Shown here one piece after another: positions 59,254-64,000 of a DNA stretch of 64,000 bases. The notes under the pieces are model-generated. The model saw only the letters and a list, made by a program, of their open reading frames with translations, did not search any database and was not told where the DNA came from. Position numbers and translations under genes: made by a program. The stretch is from Bog-756 sp963812525. Lineage in GTDB: Bacteria; Actinomycetota; Acidimicrobiia; Acidimicrobiales; RAAP-2. How positions within the stretch are numbered: the stretch's first letter is position 1; every line of letters starts with the position of its first letter. The DNA lies in the NCBI GenBank assembly GCA_963812525.1, contig CAWEVL010000010.1, positions 620,001 through 684,000 of the forward strand. The letters are read 5' to 3'.

Positions 59254-59997
59254 ATGGGTGAAGCGGTGGCGCCTGAGGATCGGGGGGGCGACGCCGACCC
59301 GCGGTGGTCGCTCGGAGACCTGCGCCGGAGGCCGACGGGCGACCCGGGCGAGCCCCGCTGGCCCATGGCCCTGGCCGTCCTGACCACCGGCCTCCTCCGG
59401 GCCGCCCTCCCGCCCGAGCTCCGGGCCGGCGACTCGAGGTGGCTCTACCTGGTGGTCATCGCCGTCCTGCTCGGCGTGCTGATCATCGGCGACCCCGGAC
59501 GCATGGACCGCGACAAGCGGTGGCTCCGGGTGACCACCGGCTCCCTCATCGGACTGATCTCCGTGGTCAACGCGGTCGCCGCCGTCAAGCTGGTGGTCGA
59601 CATCCTGGCCACCACCCAGTACCAGCAGGACAAGTTCACCAACAACGCCCACATCCTCCTGGTCAGCGGCGGGGCCATCTGGTTGACCAACGTGATCGCC
59701 TTCGGCCTCTGGTACTGGGACGTCGACAGCGGAGGGGCCGCGGCGCGGGCCCGGGGCCCCGTGGCCCACCCCGCCTTCGTGTTCCCCGAGATGATCAACG
59801 CCCGCTATGTGAGGGACGGCTGGTACCCGAAGTTCGTGGACTACCTCCACCTCTCGTTCACCGCGGCCACCGCGTTCAGCCCCACCGACGTCTCCGCCAT
59901 CCGACCGTGGGCCAAGCTCATGATGATGGCCGAGGAGGCCATCTCCCTGATCGTGGCCATCCTGGTGGTGGCCCGGGCCGTCAACATCCTGAACTAG
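59254..59997 (+). CDS. Conserved multi-pass membrane protein
   Basis: A 247-residue integral membrane protein with about six hydrophobic helices, among them WLYLVVIAVLLGVLIIGDPG, LIGLISVVNAVAAVKLVVDI and LLVSGGAIWLTNVIAFGLWY. The C-terminal part has DYLHLSFTAATAFSPTDVSA, then KLMMMAEEAISLIVAILVVA and RAVNILN. This FSPTD...ARAVNIL arrangement, similar to an ion-channel-like pore pair, recurs in uncharacterised actinobacterial proteins. Function unknown; a channel is only a guess. GAGGA 7 nt before the ATG at 59254 decides the start; an in-frame ATG at 59236 is possible. Its stop overlaps that of the convergent glycerate kinase. Confidence 0.72.
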   Translation: MGEAVAPEDRGGDADPRWSLGDLRRRPTGDPGEPRWPMALAVLTTGLLRAALPPELRAGDSRWLYLVVIAVLLGVLIIGDPGRMDRDKRWLRVTTGSLIGLISVVNAVAAVKLVVDILATTQYQQDKFTNNAHILLVSGGAIWLTNVIAFGLWYWDVDSGGAAARARGPVAHPAFVFPEMINARYVRDGWYPKFVDYLHLSFTAATAFSPTDVSAIRPWAKLMMMAEEAISLIVAILVVARAVNILN

Positions 59998-61066
59998 CCC
60001 CGGCTCCCGTCGGCCCGAAGGGCGCCGAGCCCCTCCACCACCGCCGCTTCGATGCACGCGACGGTGTCCCCCATGGCCCGCTCCCGGCCGAACCGGTCGA
60101 TCAGCGACACCACGGTCGCCCCCAGTCCGGCGGCGGCCGAGGCGGCCTCCGGCGACACCCGGCCGGCCACCACCAGCGCGGGCACGCCGGCCGCCGAGGC
60201 GTCGCCCAACACCGAGCCCACCACCTTGCCCAACATCGAGGTGGCGTCGAAGGCCCCCTCACCGGTCACCACGGCCTGGCTGGAGGCCAGGGCCCCGTTG
60301 AAGCCCAGCAGCTCGGTGACCACGTCGTAGCCCGACCGGAGGCGGCCGCCGAGGACGGCGATGGCTCCCCCCAACCCACCGGCGGCCCCGGTCCCCGCCA
60401 CCGCCCGCACGTCGACCCCGTAGCGCCGCCCATAGCCACGGGCCACGTCGTCGAGCCGGGCGGTGAGCTCGACCACCTGGGCCGGGTCGGCGCCCTTCTG
60501 GGGGCCGAACCGGACGGCGGCCTCGACGAAGCCGACGTCGACGTCGCAGGCTCCGACCAGGGCCACGCCCCCGAGTCCCCCGCCTCCTCGACGGCGGCCA
60601 GGGCACCCCGCCCGCCGTCGGTGGTGGCCGAGCCGCCCAGTCCCACCACCACCGCCGGCGAGGCGCCGCCGGCGCCGTCCGGCCCACCGGCAGCGGCGGC
60701 CGCGGCCCGGGCTGCGGCCACGATGAGCTGGCCGGTGCCGCGGGTGGTGGCACCCAGCGGATCGTTGCCCGCCGATCCGCCGGCCAGCACCAGGCCGGAG
60801 GCCTGCGCCATCTCCACCACGGCCAGGTTCCCGACCAACAGCCACTCGGCGGCTACCGGTCGGCCCAACGGCCCCTCGACCTCGACCGTCCGGCGCTCGC
60901 CGCCCAGCGAGCCGAGCGCGTCGAGCAGGCCCTCGCCCCCATCGGCCAGCGGCAGCTGACGCGCCGACCATCCGAGGGCGGACGCGCCGCGCGCCATGGC
61001 CTCGGCGGCCTGGGCGGCGGTGGCCGTGCCCCGGAACTTGTCCGGGGCCACCAGGACGGCGGCCAC
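59994..61066 (-). CDS. Glycerate kinase, type 1 (apparent frameshift)
   Basis: About 357 residues of a GckA/GlxK-type glycerate kinase, which phosphorylates glycerate to a phosphoglycerate. It begins VLVAPDKFRGTATAAQAAEA and has QLPLADGGEGLLDALGSLGG, VVGLGGSATTDGGRGALAAV and, after a frame change near 60576-60581, GVALVGACDVDVGFVEAAVR, then LGGAIAVLGG and VTGEGAFDATSMLGKVVGSV. The change needs one base to be added within a run of C (G on the coding strand), so a homopolymer error is likely. It starts at GTG 61066, one nt after the stop of a 22-codon ORF. It is the only gene of its strand here. Confidence 0.82.
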
Positions 61067-61067
61067 G

Positions 61068-61136
61068 TCAACCAGCCCCTCGGGACCGCGGCCGCGGCGG
61101 CCGCCCGTCCCCGTGATCGCCCGGCCGCTGCTGCAC
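61068..61136 (-). CDS. Possible 22-codon leaderless leader of glycerate kinase
   Basis: GTG at 61136 lies 6 nt after TAAGAC (61143-61148, a poor -10 box). The ORF stops one nt before the glycerate kinase GTG. It fits the leader-ORF pattern of icmF and the FGGY kinase but is the weakest case. Confidence 0.25.
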   Translation of the reverse strand: MQQRPGDHGDGRPPRPRSRGAG

Positions 61137-61320
61137 GCCCCCGTCTTAGCCCATGGCGCCCGGATCGACGGCCGGCGCCGGCCCGGCACCCGGACGGCGA
61201 GGACGCGGCCGGGCCCGACGGCGTGGACGTTAGGGCGCCGAGGAGGCGAGCCCCGGCGCCTCGGGGCGACGACTAATCTCCGGGCCGGGGGGCAGGCCCG
61301 CTCGCCGCACGCACGTCTCT

Positions 61321-61494
61321 ATGGACCTCTCCCCCGACGAACCCGCCGCCTCCGACACCCTGACCAGGCCGGTGCCCGGGGCACGGGCCTCCGGACACGA
61401 CGACAGGGTGTGGAAGATCCCGGGCCCGGGGGCCGCCCTGCCGCGGTGGACCGACGCCCTGGCGCACGCCACGGGCCCGACGGTGGTCCGGTGA
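61321..61494 (+). CDS. Small protein coupled to SCO1-like gene (57 aa)
   Basis: ATG at 61321 opens 57 codons, beginning MDLSPDEPAASDTLTRPVPG and ending GPTVVR, whose TGA overlaps the GTG of the SCO1-like gene (GTGA). A TAATCT -10 candidate lies at 61274-61279. There is no clear ribosome site. Composition is Ala/Pro/Asp-rich with WKIPGPG and PRWTDALAHA segments and no recognised domain. The overlap suggests it is expressed with the copper-chaperone operon. Confidence 0.45.
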   Translation: MDLSPDEPAASDTLTRPVPGARASGHDDRVWKIPGPGAALPRWTDALAHATGPTVVR

Positions 61495-62414
61495 GCGCCG
61501 AGTCAGAGTCGGCGCCGACCGAGGCCGTCGCCGGCACCGAGGTCCCCCCGACCCGACCGGGGCTCTCCGACGCCGAGCGGGCGGCGGCCTTCTCGTCGGG
61601 CCGGGCCCCGGTCGACCGGACCGCCGCCCTCCGGGCGGGCAGCGTCCCGGTCCCCCGCAAGTTCGTCCTATGGGTGATCGTCGGGTTCGCCGTGCTCGGG
61701 CTCGGGGGCCTGGCTGCCGAGCACGTCGTGGGCGACGCCGGGGTCGAGTCGGCGATCACCACCCCTCTGACCACTCTGGCCGGCACCGCGCCTCCGTCCG
61801 TCCCGGCGGCGCCGACCGGGCCGTCGGTGGGCGCTTCGCCCGCCGCCCTCATCGGTCTCCGGCACCTGACCGTGGCCCCGGCCCCGGCCCTGGACCTGAC
61901 CGACCAGCACGGGGCGTCGTGGACCCTGGGCCAGGCCCGGGGCCAGGTGGTGGTGCTCACCTTCGTCAACGCCGAGTGCAACGACATCTGCCCGGTGCTG
62001 GCCGGCGAGATCGCCCAGGCCGACCACCTGCTCGGGACCGGGGCCGCCTCGGTGGACTTCGTGGTGGTCAACACCGACCCGCTGGAGACGTCCCTGGTGG
62101 TCACCCCACCGGTGCTGACCCGGACCGGTCTGGGCAGCCTCCCCAATGTGATCTACCTGACCGGGTCCCTCCCCGACCTGAGCCGTGTCTGGAGGGCCTA
62201 CGGTGTGACCGTGGCCGTCGGCAACACCACCCGCCTGGTCACCCACAACGACGTGATGGACTTCATCGACCCCGCGGGGAGGCTGGCCCTCCAGGCCACG
62301 CCGTTCGGCGACGAGAACGCCCTGGGGACCTACAGCCTGGACCCCGTCACCGTGCACGCCTTCGCCCAGGGGGTGGCCGCCGCGGCCGCCGGCCTGGCTC
62401 CGAGGCAGCCGTGA
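61491..62414 (+). CDS. SCO1/SenC-like copper chaperone, membrane-anchored
   Basis: A 307-residue protein with an N-terminal cytoplasmic region, one membrane helix (FVLWVIVGFAVLGLGGLAAE) and an extracytoplasmic thioredoxin-fold domain. The copper motif is AECNDICPVLAGEI (CxxxCP), and a conserved histidine lies in LVTHNDVMDFIDPAGRLALQ. LDLTDQHGASWTLGQARGQV is the usual start of the SCO fold. It would deliver copper or reduce the Cu-A site of cytochrome c oxidase. The GTG at 61491 overlaps the upstream 57-codon ORF, and the stop overlaps the next gene (GTGA), so this is a coupled operon. A CtaG gene faces it. Confidence 0.85.
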   Translation: MSAESESAPTEAVAGTEVPPTRPGLSDAERAAAFSSGRAPVDRTAALRAGSVPVPRKFVLWVIVGFAVLGLGGLAAEHVVGDAGVESAITTPLTTLAGTAPPSVPAAPTGPSVGASPAALIGLRHLTVAPAPALDLTDQHGASWTLGQARGQVVVLTFVNAECNDICPVLAGEIAQADHLLGTGAASVDFVVVNTDPLETSLVVTPPVLTRTGLGSLPNVIYLTGSLPDLSRVWRAYGVTVAVGNTTRLVTHNDVMDFIDPAGRLALQATPFGDENALGTYSLDPVTVHAFAQGVAAAAAGLAPRQP

Positions 62415-63115
62415 CCGACGGACCGGACGGTGCCGAGGGCGCACCCGGGCCTCCCCTGCCCCACGACCCGTTCACCCTGGAGGGGATCATCGCCCAGGAG
62501 CCGGTCACGCCGGTCTGGTACAAGCGCGGCTGGGTGCTGGTGGCGGCGGCCGTGGTGGCCCTCATCGTGGCCTCGGTGCTGGTCGACCTGCCCACCCACA
62601 CCACGGTGGCCACCGACACCGCCGACCAGTCGGCCGTCATGAAGCAGATCAACACCGCCCTGGCCGGGTGCTCCTACGGGGTGAAGGAGACCTTCACCAT
62701 CTACCAGGGTCAGCGGGCCGGCACCCTCAGCGCCTCGGACCGGTCCCTGACCCCGTCCATGCTCCGGGACGACCAGTCAGCCTGCTCCTTCACCAGCAGC
62801 TCGATCTACGACCTGTCCAACGTCCAGGGCACCAGCACCCCGGCCGGCAAGAACATCGGGCTGGTGGTCAACGTGGCCACGCTGTGGGCCACCTCAGATG
62901 CCCTGGCGGCCATCGAGGACATCCAGACCCTGTCCACCGACCCCGCCAACGCCAAGGCCATCGCCGACCTCCCCCAACGGGAGGCGGCCCTGGCCCGGGG
63001 ACGGGCGCAGGCCTTCGGCGACGTGCGGGCCGCCGAGCACATCCTCCACACCAAGCTCCCGGTGCCGGACATGCCCGAGCTGCCCACCCTCGACCTGCCC
63101 ACGCCGAACGGCTGA
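62411..63115 (+). CDS. Single-pass membrane protein of oxidase block
   Basis: A 234-residue protein. A short cytoplasmic part with PFTLEGIIAQEPVTPVWYKR leads into one helix (GWVLVAAAVVALIVASVLVD) and an extracytoplasmic region with helical, Ala-rich stretches and two cysteines (GCSYGV and SACSFTSS). The C terminus is Pro-rich (LPVPDMPELPTLDLPTP). I do not recognise the family. Its GTG overlaps the SCO1-like stop by 4 bp, so co-translation and a role in copper-oxidase assembly or redox maintenance are inferred. Cys pairing outside the membrane is possible. It is convergent with the CtaG gene. Confidence 0.72.
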   Translation: MTDGPDGAEGAPGPPLPHDPFTLEGIIAQEPVTPVWYKRGWVLVAAAVVALIVASVLVDLPTHTTVATDTADQSAVMKQINTALAGCSYGVKETFTIYQGQRAGTLSASDRSLTPSMLRDDQSACSFTSSSIYDLSNVQGTSTPAGKNIGLVVNVATLWATSDALAAIEDIQTLSTDPANAKAIADLPQREAALARGRAQAFGDVRAAEHILHTKLPVPDMPELPTLDLPTPNG

Positions 63116-63131
63116 CCCCGGGCCACCGGGC

Positions 63132-63983
63132 TCAGGGCGAGGACGAATCGCCGTCGACGGTCCGACCGCGGATGCGCTCCTGGCGGATGAGCCGGTGCAG
63201 CTCCTCGTCGGGGTCCTCCTCGGACTGCAGCCAACGGATCAGGTTCCAGAACACCACTGGGACGAAGGCACAGCCGGAGATGAACCACATCACGCCGGTG
63301 GTCAGCTGCTGGTCGGCCGAGAGGCTGAGGCCCGAACCGGCGTGGTGGACGTAGGCGTGATACCACGAGGCATGGGACAGGCCCACCAGGTAGGCCAGCA
63401 CCCAGATGGTCCACATGCAGACCGCGGCCAGTGCCACCCGGTAGGGACGGGACAGGCGCGGGGTCAGCGGGGGTGACTCCACCAGCTCCAGCCAGAGGCC
63501 CATGCCCAGCGGCACCAGGGTCACGGCCTCCACCGCCACCAGCCACGGGTGCCGGACCAGGCCGTTGACGCCGGCCGGGGTCCGCCACAGCGCCGCACCG
63601 GCCAGGTACAAGGCGGCGAAGCACGCGCTGCGCAGTGCCTCGGGGTGGCGACGCCGCCCGTAGGCCAGCCGGTCCACCGGCCGGAGGTCGGCCGGCACCT
63701 GGGCCGAGTCCCCGTCGACCTCGGCCGGCGGTGCGTCGGCGGAGGCCAGGCCCAGCCGACGCCAGGGGGCGCCGATGACGGCCAGGGCCGGGACCACCAC
63801 GACCAGGAGGCAGTACTGGACGGCCTCGACGAACTCGTACCGCCGGGCCTCGGTGGACAGGGGGGGCACCAGGCACAGGACCAGCACGGCCAGGGACGCG
63901 GCCAGAACCACCGTGCGTCCGGTGGGGTGGGGCTCGGGCTGGAGGGGCGGAGGGGACCGATCGGGACCGGTCCCGGTACTCAC
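63132..63983 (-). CDS. Cytochrome c oxidase assembly protein, CtaG type
   Basis: A 283-residue polytopic membrane protein of the caa3-type CtaG family, needed for assembly of the copper centres of cytochrome oxidase. About seven hydrophobic segments are visible. Typical features are YEFVEAVQYCLLVVVVPALA, GAPWRRLGLA, GLVRHPWLVAVEAVTLVPLG, SHASWYHAYVHHAGSGLSLS with several histidines, and QQLTTGVMWFISGCAFVPVV. It starts at GTG 63983, 17 nt from the window end, so an upstream alternative cannot be seen. It is convergent with the SCO1-like operon; both serve oxidase biogenesis. Confidence 0.88.
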   Translation of the reverse strand: MSTGTGPDRSPPPLQPEPHPTGRTVVLAASLAVLVLCLVPPLSTEARRYEFVEAVQYCLLVVVVPALAVIGAPWRRLGLASADAPPAEVDGDSAQVPADLRPVDRLAYGRRRHPEALRSACFAALYLAGAALWRTPAGVNGLVRHPWLVAVEAVTLVPLGMGLWLELVESPPLTPRLSRPYRVALAAVCMWTIWVLAYLVGLSHASWYHAYVHHAGSGLSLSADQQLTTGVMWFISGCAFVPVVFWNLIRWLQSEEDPDEELHRLIRQERIRGRTVDGDSSSP

Positions 63984-64000
63984 CGGTCGGTGCGCCGCTG

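Overview
The window is very GC-rich, dense with genes, and uses codons that nearly all end in G or C. The gene set points to a high-GC actinobacterium. LexA-boxed recA sits downstream of rimO-pgsA-cinA, groEL carries a CIRCE element, hemQ is the coproheme type, and F420/FMN-type oxidoreductases and a CtaG/SCO-type oxidase assembly block are present. A secreted protein with 42-residue GYWLVASDGG repeats is typical of Acidimicrobiia and relatives, so I infer an Acidimicrobiia-like organism. No insertion sequence, prophage or CRISPR array was seen.

Layout. 1-5 kb: start of an HTH-type citrate synthase, a phenylacetate-CoA-ligase-like enzyme, a CBS/citrate-synthase fusion, and an LLM oxidoreductase coupled to a SnoaL-like protein. 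5-13 kb: Tat-exported protein, recA, a DUF3048 protein, cinA, pgsA, rimO. 13-19 kb: PIG-V-like mannosyltransferase, tRNA-Ser(GCU), tandem TetR paralogues, glutamine amidotransferase, groEL. 19-31 kb: hemQ-larE-NIL operon, a Cys-rich 59-residue protein, NUDIX and GNAT enzymes, a D-2-hydroxyacid dehydrogenase, a divergent HxlR/AhpD-like pair, a lipoprotein FKBP, a DUF222-HNH protein, larC-larB divergent from pheA, and tRNA-Ser(UGA). 31-37 kb: a catabolic block (nitronate monooxygenase-like, P450, PPOX-like, CoA-transferase, SDR, enoyl-CoA hydratase). 37-48 kb: IcmF fused mutase, a BtuF-like receptor, MarR, a MatB-like ligase, a secreted CocE-type hydrolase, an FGGY kinase. 48-54 kb: a large LuxR-type regulator, an epimerase-like protein, the repeat protein, a small SFPASDPP protein. 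54-64 kb: acetolactate-synthase-like enzyme, MarR/MFS divergent pair, aldo/keto reductase, a membrane protein, glycerate kinase, and an SCO1-like/CtaG copper-oxidase assembly block.

Two features run across the window. First, many genes lack a Shine-Dalgarno site and instead have a TAnnnT -10 box 6-9 nt before an ATG or GTG start, which is leaderless architecture. At four loci the leaderless start opens a short upstream ORF that ends on or next to the main start codon. At larB/pheA two opposite-facing -10 boxes overlap between start codons only 23 bp apart. Second, several otherwise healthy genes (NUDIX, GNAT, larC, larB, pheA, glycerate kinase) carry apparent single-base frameshifts, concentrated in 21.8-30.5 kb. 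Most can be explained by one extra base and many lie in G or C runs. Sequence error is the simplest explanation, but six consecutive +1 shifts in pheA deserve a check against raw reads.
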